Source of the DNA: JBDKGH01 sp039798265
Lineage (GTDB): Bacteria > Bacteroidota > Bacteroidia > Flavobacteriales_D > Sanyastnellaceae
Direction of reading: 5' to 3'
DNA: 36,528 nucleotides
NCBI GenBank assembly: GCA_039798265.1
Contig: JBDKGH010000145.1
Coordinates: 1-36,528 of the forward strand
In this document: one piece after another, positions 1 to 7,546 of the stretch
Numbering within the stretch: the stretch's first letter is position 1
Layout: each line of letters starts with the position of its first letter
The notes under the pieces: model-generated
What the model saw: the letters and a program-made list of their open reading frames with translations, nothing else
Told to the model about the DNA's origin: nothing
The model's database searches: none
Program-made: the position numbers and the translations under genes

Positions 1-387
1 CCGCAGTTTGCTTTCAGTACCTGGTTATTCAAAATTGCCACCAACAACTGTATCGACTATATCCGTCGTAAACGCATCAAAGCAGTTTCGATTGATCAAG
101 GTTTTCAAACGGATGATGGAGATACCATCGAAATCAGCATCAAAGATTCGGTGCTTGACCCGGCTGAAGCAATGCAAAAAGAAGAGCGTATTCGTAAAAT
201 GCGCGCTATCGTAGATAAGCTAAAGCCAAGATATCGAAAGCTCGTAGAAATGCGCTATTTCGATGAAATGGCCTACGAAGAAATCGCTGAGGAAATGAAT
301 CTTCCTTTAGGAACGGTAAAAGCCCAGTTATTCCGAGCAAGAGAGTTCCTCTTCCAAATGATGAAAAACACCAAGGATAACTACTAA
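1..387 (+). CDS. ECF-type RNA polymerase sigma factor, 5' truncated
   Basis: Frame 1 is open from the first base to TAA at 385-387, so the start lies outside the window; 128 residues are visible. Seen: a region 2-like stretch near the left edge (FSTWLFKIATNNCIDYIRRKR) and a C-terminal region 4 helix-turn-helix (YEEIAEEMNLPLGTVKAQLFRARE). This is the sigma-70 ECF layout, in which region 2 binds the -10 box and region 4 the -35 box. An internal GTG at 151 would cut off region 2 and is not a credible start. No anti-sigma gene follows; the next gene is rsmG. Its regulon cannot be told from the sequence. The last codons also form an intrinsic terminator. Confidence 0.9.
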   Translation, partial: PQFAFSTWLFKIATNNCIDYIRRKRIKAVSIDQGFQTDDGDTIEISIKDSVLDPAEAMQKEERIRKMRAIVDKLKPRYRKLVEMRYFDEMAYEEIAEEMNLPLGTVKAQLFRAREFLFQMMKNTKDNY

Positions 388-401
388 GTTATCCTTTTTT
401 T
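373..401 (+). terminator. Intrinsic terminator folded into the sigma factor 3' end
   Basis: A perfect 10-bp stem AAGGATAACT / AGTTATCCTT with loop ACTA (373-396) runs into T-tract 395-401. The left arm encodes the last residues and the right arm begins at the final base of the stop codon. It ends 13 bases before the rsmG ATG. Confidence 0.85.
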
Positions 402-413
402 ACGACGTTTCCC

Positions 414-1043
414 ATGAGCGATATTTCTATTCTAACCCGCTATTTCCCTGAGTTCTCGGAACAACAGAAAAATCAGTTTGCCCAATTACAAGAACTTTAC
501 GCTACGTGGAATGCGCAGATTAATGTAATTTCTAGAAAGGATATCGAGCAGTTGTATGAACGCCATGTTTTACATAGCCTTGCCATTTACCGCTTTTTGC
601 CTTTTCAACCAGGTTCTAGAATTTTAGACGTGGGAACTGGCGGCGGTTTTCCGGGCATTCCTCTGGCTATAGCGCTTCCTCAGGTTGATTTTGTGCTCAT
701 GGATTCCATCGGGAAAAAGATTAAAGTGGTCAATGAAGTCGCTCAGGCTTTAGGCTTGAAAAACGTAAAGGCCATTCACGGTCGTGCTGAAACAGCCGAC
801 GGAAAGTTTGACTTTGCCGTTACGCGCGCTGTTGCTCCAGCTGCAGAGCTGTATACCTGGACCAGGTCTAAAATATCAGATGATCACAAAAATGCTCTCC
901 CCAATGGATTGATTGCCCTGAAAGGGGGCGACTTAAAAGAAGAGTTATCGGCGATCAAGCTTCCGAAAGAAGTATATAATTTGACAGATTATTTCAAAGA
1001 GGAGTTTTTCGAAACCAAAAAGGTGGTCTACATCTCCTATTAA
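414..1043 (+). CDS. rsmG: 16S rRNA (guanine-N7)-methyltransferase RsmG (GidB)
   Basis: A 209-residue SAM-dependent methyltransferase; the family makes m7G at position 527 (E. coli numbering) of 16S rRNA, in the decoding region. Seen: the SAM-binding glycine motif ILDVGTGGGFPGIPLAI at about residues 70-86, the conserved N-terminal segment with NVISRKD near 37-43, and a length normal for the family. The ATG at 414 is 26 bases after the sigma factor stop. No TAnnTTTG box lies in that gap, and a strong terminator sits in it, so transcription must come from read-through or from a promoter inside the sigma gene. Loss of RsmG is known to give low-level streptomycin resistance in other bacteria. Confidence 0.95.
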   Translation: MSDISILTRYFPEFSEQQKNQFAQLQELYATWNAQINVISRKDIEQLYERHVLHSLAIYRFLPFQPGSRILDVGTGGGFPGIPLAIALPQVDFVLMDSIGKKIKVVNEVAQALGLKNVKAIHGRAETADGKFDFAVTRAVAPAAELYTWTRSKISDDHKNALPNGLIALKGGDLKEELSAIKLPKEVYNLTDYFKEEFFETKKVVYISY

Positions 1044-1148
1044 TCAAGTATATAGGGGCTAAAAACAAAAAAGGGCTCACGACGAACCCTATTTTGTAAA
1101 CCTGCAAGGAAAATTTTGAAACCAACGCAGATGATCTTATCTATCTGC

Positions 1149-1198
1149 GCAACCGTATATAAGACGGTGCCCTTTTGTGGGGGTTGCCTTTTTTTTTT
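1149..1198 (+). terminator. Probable rsmG terminator with alternative hairpins
   Basis: The stem GCAACC (1149-1154) / GGTTGC (1182-1187) is followed by ten T at 1189-1198. A competing hairpin, ACCGT/ACGGT (1152-1156 with 1164-1168), uses the same left arm. A further perfect 7-bp hairpin, CGCAGAT/ATCTGCG, lies just upstream (1126-1149). The T-tract is followed by one C and then an A-tract. Confidence 0.55.
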
Positions 1199-1211
1199 CA
1201 AAAAAAAAGCG

Positions 1212-1919
1212 TTAAGCCGTAAATTTATATCCAACTCCTCTGACAGAGTGGATGTAGCGCGGGTTTCGGCTATCGGGCTCGAAATATTTTCTAAAGGCTA
1301 AAATGTAGTTGTCGATGGTACGGGTGCTCGGAAAAACGTCGTAGCCCCAAACTTTCTCCAGTATTTCCTCACGGCTCACTACTTCTCCTTGCTTGATAAT
1401 CAGTAGTTTGAGTAGCATAATCTCTTTTTTCGAGAGTTGCGTTTCATTACCGTCTTTGTCTAATATGTTGAAATTAAGGAAGTTGATGTGACACCCGCCA
1501 AAGGAATACTCATTCAGCTCGCCCAATGTGCGCGCACCTTCATCTTTGCGCACGATCAGCTTGCCCACTCGAAGAATCAACTCTTCTAGATCAAATGGTT
1601 TGGTTAAATAATCGTCACCCCCCAATTTCAATCCTTCCACACGGTCTTTACCCGTTCCTTTCGCCGATAGAAAGAGAATGGGAGTTTTGATGCCTTCTAA
1701 CCGAACGGTTTGGCATACGGCAAATCCATCGATCTCGGGTATCATCACATCTAAGATAGCCAAGTCAAAGGCTTGATGGCGCAACTTATCTAATGCCGAT
1801 TTACCATCGAAGACAGTGATAACTTGGTAACCTTCCATTTCTAAATTAAGTTTGAGCATTGCGCTCAAACTCTCTTCGTCTTCGACTACTAAAATGCGGT
1901 ATGTTGAATTTTCGCTCAT
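1212..1919 (-). CDS. OmpR/PhoB-type response regulator
   Basis: 235 residues from the chosen ATG at 1919; an ATG 18 bases further upstream is in frame but overlaps the likely transcript start. Receiver domain at about 1-120: acidic pair E13/D14, phospho-acceptor D57 in AILDVMIPE, and the conserved lysine in YLTKPFDLEEL. DNA-binding winged helix at about 135-235 (LSKKEIMLLKLLI, RTIDNYILAFRKYF, HSVRGVGYKF). It is a two-component transcription regulator, but no histidine kinase gene is adjacent, so its partner must be elsewhere. It is transcribed divergently from the menaquinone thioesterase through a 44-base shared promoter region and could act on that promoter, which is inference only. Confidence 0.93.
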   Translation of the reverse strand: MSENSTYRILVVEDEESLSAMLKLNLEMEGYQVITVFDGKSALDKLRHQAFDLAILDVMIPEIDGFAVCQTVRLEGIKTPILFLSAKGTGKDRVEGLKLGGDDYLTKPFDLEELILRVGKLIVRKDEGARTLGELNEYSFGGCHINFLNFNILDKDGNETQLSKKEIMLLKLLIIKQGEVVSREEILEKVWGYDVFPSTRTIDNYILAFRKYFEPDSRNPRYIHSVRGVGYKFTA

Positions 1920-1923
1920 GGTA

Positions 1924-1955
1924 TTGTGATGGGGCAAAAGTAACTCCTACCTTTA
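1924..1955 (+). promoter_or_regulatory. Promoter of the menI-like gene
   Basis: TTG at 1924-1926, then 21 bases, then TACCTTTA at 1948-1955, one base off TAnnTTTG. The ATG at 1964 starts nine bases later, so the transcript would be nearly leaderless. The element interleaves with the opposite-strand response regulator promoter. Confidence 0.55.
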
Positions 1956-1962
1956 GCAACAA
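1935..1962 (-). promoter_or_regulatory. Promoter of the response regulator gene
   Basis: On the minus strand TACTTTTG (1935-1942) is a perfect Bacteroidota -7 box (TAnnTTTG). A TTG -33 box lies at 1960-1962 with 17-base spacing. The expected leader is only about ten bases. Confidence 0.7.
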
Positions 1963-1963
1963 T

Positions 1964-2377
1964 ATGACGGAACAAGAAATAATCGAAAAAGTAAACGCTT
2001 TCAGCGAAAAAACCTTGATGAAATCATTGGGTATCGTCTTTACCCGCTGTGAAAAAGGTCATGTAGAAGCAACAATGCCTGTCGATGAACGCACGCATCA
2101 ACCGTATGGACTCTTGCATGGTGGTGCTTCGGCGGCTTTGGCTGAAACCCTTGGTAGCTATGGCTCGCATATGCTTGTGCAAGAGCAAGGTGGCTTGGCC
2201 GTAGGCGTGGAACTCAATATTAATCATCTCAAAAGCAAACGACACGGACTAGTGACAGGAGTTGCAAAAATTTTGCACCAAGGAAAGTCTTCTCACGTTT
2301 GGAATATTGAGGTACTCGATGAAGAAAAGACACTTTTGGCTATTAGTCGTTTAACGGTGATGATAAAATCGAAGTGA
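1964..2377 (+). CDS. menI: PaaI/MenI-type hotdog thioesterase
   Basis: 137 residues from ATG 1964. Longer in-frame starts back to 1859 run into the divergent gene and its promoter and are rejected. Seen: the hotdog thioesterase signature QPYGLLHGGASAALAETLGS, which carries the catalytic acidic residue, and the usual small single-domain length. The PaaI/YbgC-like family hydrolyses acyl-CoA thioesters. Here it lies one base before menF, so release of 1,4-dihydroxy-2-naphthoate from its CoA ester (the MenI step) is the natural assignment. The family fold is clear; the exact substrate is inferred from context, and a phenylacetate-type thioesterase is the alternative. Confidence 0.82.
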   Translation: MTEQEIIEKVNAFSEKTLMKSLGIVFTRCEKGHVEATMPVDERTHQPYGLLHGGASAALAETLGSYGSHMLVQEQGGLAVGVELNINHLKSKRHGLVTGVAKILHQGKSSHVWNIEVLDEEKTLLAISRLTVMIKSK

Positions 2378-2378
2378 T

Positions 2379-3335
2379 ATGCCGGAGAGAATTGTACGCG
2401 CCGTATCTCAAGGTGATTTTTTTGCAGTAGCTGTTTTACCAGTATCAGATGATTCTGCTCGTAACCTCAATTTTTTCCATTATACCAATGGTCGTTTTCT
2501 GGACGAGTTAGGAAACGAGTTCTTCGTTGAACCTTTTGATCACCGAAGAAAAAACACGCTCGAAGAGGTGTCTCAAACGGAACATATTCAGTTGGTTAAT
2601 GAAGGGGTCAGGGCTATTCAGGAAGGTCAATTCAAAAAAGTTGTTTTAAGTAGAATAAAAAAAGTAGAACGAGCTTCCATAGAAGTGATCCCCACATGGG
2701 AAAACCTCATCAAGGCTTATCCTCAAGCTTTTGTCTATTTATTAAATCACCCCGTATGGGGAATGTGGATGGGAGCCACACCGGAACGTTTGGTGGTGCA
2801 TGCTCAATCTAAATGGCATACGGTGTCATTAGCTGGTACTCAAGTAAACACAGGCGAAGAGTTGACTTGGGCTGAAAAAGAAAACCGAGAACAAGCGGTG
2901 GTTACTGAGTTCATTGTTGAAGAATTGATGGCGGCGGGTGCGCGTTATATTGAAGAGGAAGGTCCATATACATTTGCAGCTGGACCTGTAGCTCACTTGA
3001 AGACAGATATTCGCTTTAATGGTGATTTTACTTTGGAGAGCATTCTGCACGCTCTTCATCCTACACCAGCAGTATGCGGTATGCCGCGTAAAGAAGCCAT
3101 GCAATTCATTTTTGAGCATGAAAAACATGACCGAATGCTCTACAGCGGTCCCATAGGCATTCGCTCTCCATTAGGTCTTCATCGCGTATTTGTTAATCTA
3201 CGCTGCATGCGAGTTACGGATAGTCAATTTCAATTATTTGTAGGTGGCGGAATTATGCATAACAGTAATGCTTCCGCTGAATGGGAAGAAACGGAAAACA
3301 AAGCCAAAACATTACTCAGCCAGTTGGCGAGGTAA
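2379..3335 (+). CDS. menF: Isochorismate synthase MenF
   Basis: 318 residues, chorismate-binding family; converts chorismate to isochorismate, the first committed step of menaquinone synthesis. Seen: KVVLSR at 87-92, GATPERLV at 132-139, SLAGT at 150-154, HLKTDIRF near 206-213, HPTPAVCGMPR near 227-237, YSGPIG at 255-260, and the C-terminal SNASAEWEETENKAKTL, which supplies Mg/chorismate ligands. It is shorter than E. coli MenF (about 430) because the variable N-terminal region is reduced; the catalytic half is intact. An isochorismate synthase for siderophores is possible from sequence alone, but the neighbouring men genes settle it. Start one base after the menI stop. Confidence 0.93.
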   Translation: MPERIVRAVSQGDFFAVAVLPVSDDSARNLNFFHYTNGRFLDELGNEFFVEPFDHRRKNTLEEVSQTEHIQLVNEGVRAIQEGQFKKVVLSRIKKVERASIEVIPTWENLIKAYPQAFVYLLNHPVWGMWMGATPERLVVHAQSKWHTVSLAGTQVNTGEELTWAEKENREQAVVTEFIVEELMAAGARYIEEEGPYTFAAGPVAHLKTDIRFNGDFTLESILHALHPTPAVCGMPRKEAMQFIFEHEKHDRMLYSGPIGIRSPLGLHRVFVNLRCMRVTDSQFQLFVGGGIMHNSNASAEWEETENKAKTLLSQLAR

Positions 3336-3336
3336 T

Positions 3337-3951
3337 TTATGGATTCGAGACACCCACCTTTGTCCCAATAAAGTCGCCATTTTCTAATTCGCAGATCATA
3401 AAATCAGCTAAGTCGCCTGAATGAATGGTCCATCCTGGGGTAGGATAGGAGTTTTGTGATTTGTAGTTTCCTGTCCGTTCGCCGTCCTGGATAAATGGGG
3501 GACATACAAAAGTGAAGTCTAGTCGCGAGGTTTGAAGCGCATCCAATACTCGAATGTGCGCTTGTGTTACTTCTATGTATTCTCTGGGAAAAGTAGCGGT
3601 TTCATAAACCTTCAAGTGTTCGCTAGCCTGTAGCGCACCAATGCCACCCATAGCCATAATACGTTTTACTTTGTGTATACGCATGGCATTGATAATGTGG
3701 GTGATATACACCATTCGGTGCGCATGATCAACTGCACTTAGCGCATTGATTACGGCTTCATGGCCTTTTATGGCATTGGATACCGAATCCTGGCTCATCG
3801 CATCCCCTTGTACCACCTTTAAATTGGGATGAATCAACGAAAATTTAGTAGTGTCTCGGACAAAGGCTGTAACCTTATGTCCTTTTTCCAATGCGCGTTT
3901 TACCAATTGTGAACCCGCTTTGCCAGTGGCTCCAAAGATGATAATATTCAT
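3337..3951 (-). CDS. NAD(P)-binding Rossmann protein (atypical SDR, NmrA/BVR-B-like)
   Basis: 204 residues. An N-terminal Rossmann motif G7-A-T-G10-K-A-G13 directly follows the first beta strand, and AFVRD comes after strand 2, the usual place of NADP-binding residues. GDAMSQDSVSNAIKG and GIGAL fit the NAD(P)H-binding branch of atypical short-chain dehydrogenases; I see no classical YxxxK pair. Members include flavin/biliverdin reductase-like and NmrA-like proteins; substrate unknown. It lies on the opposite strand between menF and menD, ending one base from the menF stop, so it splits the men genes into two units. A role in quinone synthesis is not supported by the sequence. Confidence 0.8.
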   Translation of the reverse strand: MNIIIFGATGKAGSQLVKRALEKGHKVTAFVRDTTKFSLIHPNLKVVQGDAMSQDSVSNAIKGHEAVINALSAVDHAHRMVYITHIINAMRIHKVKRIMAMGGIGALQASEHLKVYETATFPREYIEVTQAHIRVLDALQTSRLDFTFVCPPFIQDGERTGNYKSQNSYPTPGWTIHSGDLADFMICELENGDFIGTKVGVSNP

Positions 3952-4078
3952 GGTGGTCTGTTTTAAGCTAATATAAGAGAACTACAATGCATTGCGAAAA
4001 ATGTTGTGAGATTCTTATTGATGGGAGTCAACAAGAGTGCGGCTCGCCTGTTCTATCTTCGCCGTCGAATCGATTCGA

Positions 4079-5764
4079 ATGATTTCTGACAAACAACCCG
4101 TAAAAGATCTTATTGCTCTGCTTCAACAGTGGGAGGTGAAGGATGTGATCATCACTCCAGGATCTAGAAATGCTCCTTTTTCATTGAGCTTTTTTAAGCA
4201 TCCCGATTTTCGCACCTATAGCATCGTGGATGAAAGAACGGCGGCTTTTTTTGCTTTAGGTCTTTCTCAACAAACCAAAATTCCAAGCGTGTTGATTTGC
4301 ACCTCTGGAACAGCAGCATTGAATTACGCGCCAGCCATTGCTGAAGCCTATTATCAGCGGGTACCACTGATTGTGATTACAGCAGATAGACCTATTGAAT
4401 GGATTGATCAGGGCGAGGGACAAAGCATTCGGCAAACGGATGTCTATAAAAACTATGTGCGAAAAAGCGTGTCTATTGTTCAAGAGGCTGAAGACAAAGA
4501 TTTGAAATGGTACAACTTCAGACAGCTGAATGAGGCTATTCAAGAGGCTTTTGGAGAAATACCTGGTCCTGTGCACATCAATTTTCCTCTACGTGAAAGC
4601 TTGTATAATACCGATGATCGGTTGTCAGATGTGAAGCCCTATCACACAGCGGCTACTCTACGTCAATTGACAGAAAGTGAAAAAAAGGCCACTCGACAAC
4701 ATCTTTCCCAGGCAAAAAAAGTGATGATTTTGGTAGGACAAATGGTTCCCAATGAAACATTGAATCAATTGATCAATGAATGGGCGAGCTTGCCGCAAGT
4801 AGCCATATTTACGGAGAGTCACGCTAATCTTGCTGGACAAGATTTGGTTACGGGCATCGATCGAATGATTTCTGGATTAAGTGAAGAAGATAAGCAGTGG
4901 ATAACACCTGATCTGCTCATCACATTTGGCCATAACATCATTTCAAGAAGAATAAAAACACTCCTTCGCAATAGTCAGGTAGTGCATTGGCATATCGATG
5001 AAAGCGGAGAAGGCTTGGATACGTTCCAGCATCTTCATCGCATTATTCCGATTAGTCCGCTTCAGTTTTTTACAGAAATAGGAAGGGTAGAAGGTAACTC
5101 TGATTACCGCGAAAAAATTGTGGCGATGAATGCACTGGCCACCAAAGTAGGAGAGGAGTATTTAAAAGAGGCCTCATTTTCAGACCTGACAGCTCTATCA
5201 TCGGTAATGAAGGCTATTCCTCATGGAAGCCATGTACAAATGGGCAATAGCTCTATTGTTCGATACATTCAACTTTACACACACCGCGGCGACTTGACCT
5301 ACTTTGGCAATCGCGGTGTAGCCGGAATTGATGGCTGCACTAGCACCGCCATCGGAGCGAGCTGGATAACCCAAAGGCCAACTACGTTTATCAGCGGTGA
5401 TATTGCCTTCATGTATGATAGCAATGCTTTTTGGCATAAATACATCAGTGCCCAACTGAAAATGGTAGTCATCAATAATGGTGGTGGAGGAATTTTTAGA
5501 ATCATTGATGGTCCCTCGGGGCACGAAGAAGCACTCGAACAGTTTTTTGAAACAACGCATGATCGAACCACCGAAGATTTGGCTCGCATGTTTAAGCTGC
5601 CTTACTTAGCAGCCCATAATGAAGAAAGCTTGCAACAAGGCCTGAGCTGGCTTTATGATCAAAAGGAATGTGCACTTCTAGAAGTATTCACACCCCGACT
5701 TGAAAATGACGCCGTATTGAAGGGCTTTTTTAAAAAAATAAAAGACAAACAAAATAACCATTGA
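4079..5764 (+). CDS. menD: 2-succinyl-5-enolpyruvyl-6-hydroxy-3-cyclohexene-1-carboxylate synthase MenD
   Basis: 561 residues from ATG 4079; a GTG 42 bases upstream is in frame but adds no conserved sequence. Thiamine-diphosphate enzyme that joins 2-oxoglutarate to isochorismate (SEPHCHC synthase). Seen: ITPGSRNAPFS at 25-35, the catalytic glutamate E52 in VDERTAAFFALG, TSGTAALNYAPAIAEAYY, ITADRP, and the C-terminal ThDP/Mg site with GNRGVAGIDGCTSTAIG, SGDIAFMYDSNAFW and VINNGGGGIF. It is the first gene of the menD-B-A-(membrane protein)-C-E run. The upstream 127 bases lack a perfect TAnnTTTG box; TATCTTCG at 4054-4061 is a weak candidate. Confidence 0.97.
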   Translation: MISDKQPVKDLIALLQQWEVKDVIITPGSRNAPFSLSFFKHPDFRTYSIVDERTAAFFALGLSQQTKIPSVLICTSGTAALNYAPAIAEAYYQRVPLIVITADRPIEWIDQGEGQSIRQTDVYKNYVRKSVSIVQEAEDKDLKWYNFRQLNEAIQEAFGEIPGPVHINFPLRESLYNTDDRLSDVKPYHTAATLRQLTESEKKATRQHLSQAKKVMILVGQMVPNETLNQLINEWASLPQVAIFTESHANLAGQDLVTGIDRMISGLSEEDKQWITPDLLITFGHNIISRRIKTLLRNSQVVHWHIDESGEGLDTFQHLHRIIPISPLQFFTEIGRVEGNSDYREKIVAMNALATKVGEEYLKEASFSDLTALSSVMKAIPHGSHVQMGNSSIVRYIQLYTHRGDLTYFGNRGVAGIDGCTSTAIGASWITQRPTTFISGDIAFMYDSNAFWHKYISAQLKMVVINNGGGGIFRIIDGPSGHEEALEQFFETTHDRTTEDLARMFKLPYLAAHNEESLQQGLSWLYDQKECALLEVFTPRLENDAVLKGFFKKIKDKQNNH

Positions 5765-5765
5765 T

Positions 5766-6587
5766 ATGAGTACCAGAAATTGGACGAGCATCAAAGAATA
5801 CAGCGATATCAAATTCGAATTTTTTGAAGGGATCGCTAAAATCAGTATTAATCGACCAGAGGTGTATAACGCTTTTCGTCCAGAAACCAATCGACAGATG
5901 ATTGAAGCAATGGACATCTGCCGTGAACGTCAGGACATTGCCGTGGTTATTCTCACGGGCGTGGGCGACAAGGCATTCTGTTCAGGAGGCGATCAAAATG
6001 TAAAAGGCGTTGGTGGTTATGTTGACGAAAACGGAGTTCCTCGCCTTAACGTATTGGATTTGCATAAGCGTATTCGCGAACTACCTAAGCCAGTAATTGC
6101 GATGGTGAATGGTTATGCTATCGGCGGTGGACACGTTCTGCACGTGGTGTGCGATTTGACCTTAGCTTCTGAAAATGCTCGATTTGGTCAAACAGGACCT
6201 AAGGTGGGAAGTTTCGACGCTGGTTTTGGTTCAAATTTCTTGGCCAGCCATGTTGGTCAGAAAAAAGCTCGTGAAATTTGGTTCTTATGTGAACAATACA
6301 CTGCATTGGAGGCAGAAAAAATGGGCATGGTGAACAAAGTGGTGCCTTTGGCTGAACTCGAGGACGAAACTGTAAAATGGTGTAAAACCATTATGAAACG
6401 AAGCCCTCTGGCGATTCGAATGTTGAAGCGCGGCTTAAATGCAGAACTCGACGGACAACGCGGTTTAATGGAGTTTGCCGGTGATGCAACTCTTCTATAC
6501 TACCTCACAGAAGAAGCTCAAGAAGGAAAACGCGCTTTCTTAGAAAAACGCGATCCCGACTTCCAGAAATTCCCAAAATTTCCTTGA
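5766..6587 (+). CDS. menB: 1,4-dihydroxy-2-naphthoyl-CoA synthase MenB
   Basis: 273-residue crotonase-fold enzyme that closes the second ring of o-succinylbenzoyl-CoA (Dieckmann-type condensation). Seen: FCSGGDQNVKG at 71-81 and NGYAIGGGH at 115-123, which build the oxyanion hole, then FGQTGPKVGSFDAGFGS around 140-156 with the catalytic-site aspartate D151, and GQKKAREIWFLC. The GQTGPKVGSFD region is the MenB diagnostic that separates it from general enoyl-CoA hydratases. The ATG comes one base after the menD stop. Confidence 0.97.
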   Translation: MSTRNWTSIKEYSDIKFEFFEGIAKISINRPEVYNAFRPETNRQMIEAMDICRERQDIAVVILTGVGDKAFCSGGDQNVKGVGGYVDENGVPRLNVLDLHKRIRELPKPVIAMVNGYAIGGGHVLHVVCDLTLASENARFGQTGPKVGSFDAGFGSNFLASHVGQKKAREIWFLCEQYTALEAEKMGMVNKVVPLAELEDETVKWCKTIMKRSPLAIRMLKRGLNAELDGQRGLMEFAGDATLLYYLTEEAQEGKRAFLEKRDPDFQKFPKFP

Positions 6588-6589
6588 TC

Positions 6590-7498
6590 ATGGGGGTAAA
6601 ACCATGGATCAAAGCCATGCGATTACGCACTTTGCCGCTTGCGGCATCGTGCGTATTTGCAGGCGCGGCTTGCTCAATGTATCAAAGTCCTTATCCCTGG
6701 AAAATATTCGGGTTGGCCCTTTTTACCACTGTGCTCCTGCAAATACTCTCCAACTTCGCCAATGACTATGGCGACTTTGCAAAAGGAACCGATAATGAAA
6801 ATAGAGTAGGCCCTCAGCGCGCCCTACAAAGTGGAGCCATCACAGCAGGTCAAATGAAAGTGGCCATCATCATCAATGTGGTTTTGGCACTCATGTCGGG
6901 CATCACCCTCTTATGGGTGTCTTATGAAGCAACACAAGAGACCTTAGGTCTTTGGATTCTCCTTGGAATTGGCGTTTTATCTATCGCCGCAGCCTACAAA
7001 TACACGGCAGGCGATAATGCCTACGGCTACAGCGGGTTGGGTGATATTTCCGTTTTCCTGTTTTTTGGATTGGTGGGGGTAATGGGAAATGCATACCTCT
7101 ACCGTGGCGATTTTACACCGGACTCCATTTTCCCTGCTATTGGAGTGGGCTGTTTGAGCACCGCTGTGCTTAACTTGAATAATTTGCGAGATCATGTCAA
7201 CGATGCCGCTTCAGGCAAAAGGACACGAGTGGTAAAAATGGGTTTTTCCAAAGGAAAAGAATATCAACTTTGGTTAATTCTGATAGGAGCCAATTTTGCT
7301 CTTTTGTCTGTTTTTGTTTTGGCCAAGTCATGGTATCACTATTTGCCTATTTTGGCACTAGTGCCTTTGGTTATTCATGCCAAAAAGGTTATGCGTACTA
7401 TGAATCCGGCCGATTTAGACCCCGAACTCAAGAAAGTCGCCTTGGTCACCTTTGCCTTCTCTCTTTTGCTTTGGCTGACTCAAGTAGTGGTAGGTTGA
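6590..7498 (+). CDS. menA: 1,4-dihydroxy-2-naphthoate polyprenyltransferase MenA
   Basis: 302 residues from ATG 6590, two bases after the menB stop; a TTG at 6584 overlapping menB is less likely. Integral membrane UbiA-family prenyltransferase that adds the isoprenoid tail to DHNA with loss of CO2, giving demethylmenaquinone. Seen: the first aspartate-rich motif ANDYGDFAKGTDNENRVGP, a second motif NNLRDHVNDAASGKRT, and about eight or nine hydrophobic helices. It opens with the MenA-typical PWIKAMRLRTLPLA. Its methyltransferase partner (MenG/UbiE) is not in the window. Confidence 0.95.
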   Translation: MGVKPWIKAMRLRTLPLAASCVFAGAACSMYQSPYPWKIFGLALFTTVLLQILSNFANDYGDFAKGTDNENRVGPQRALQSGAITAGQMKVAIIINVVLALMSGITLLWVSYEATQETLGLWILLGIGVLSIAAAYKYTAGDNAYGYSGLGDISVFLFFGLVGVMGNAYLYRGDFTPDSIFPAIGVGCLSTAVLNLNNLRDHVNDAASGKRTRVVKMGFSKGKEYQLWLILIGANFALLSVFVLAKSWYHYLPILALVPLVIHAKKVMRTMNPADLDPELKKVALVTFAFSLLLWLTQVVVG

Positions 7499-7546
7499 TT
7501 CTTTTTGGTGAAGTGTACTTATCTTCACCCCCGTAAAATCTTTACT

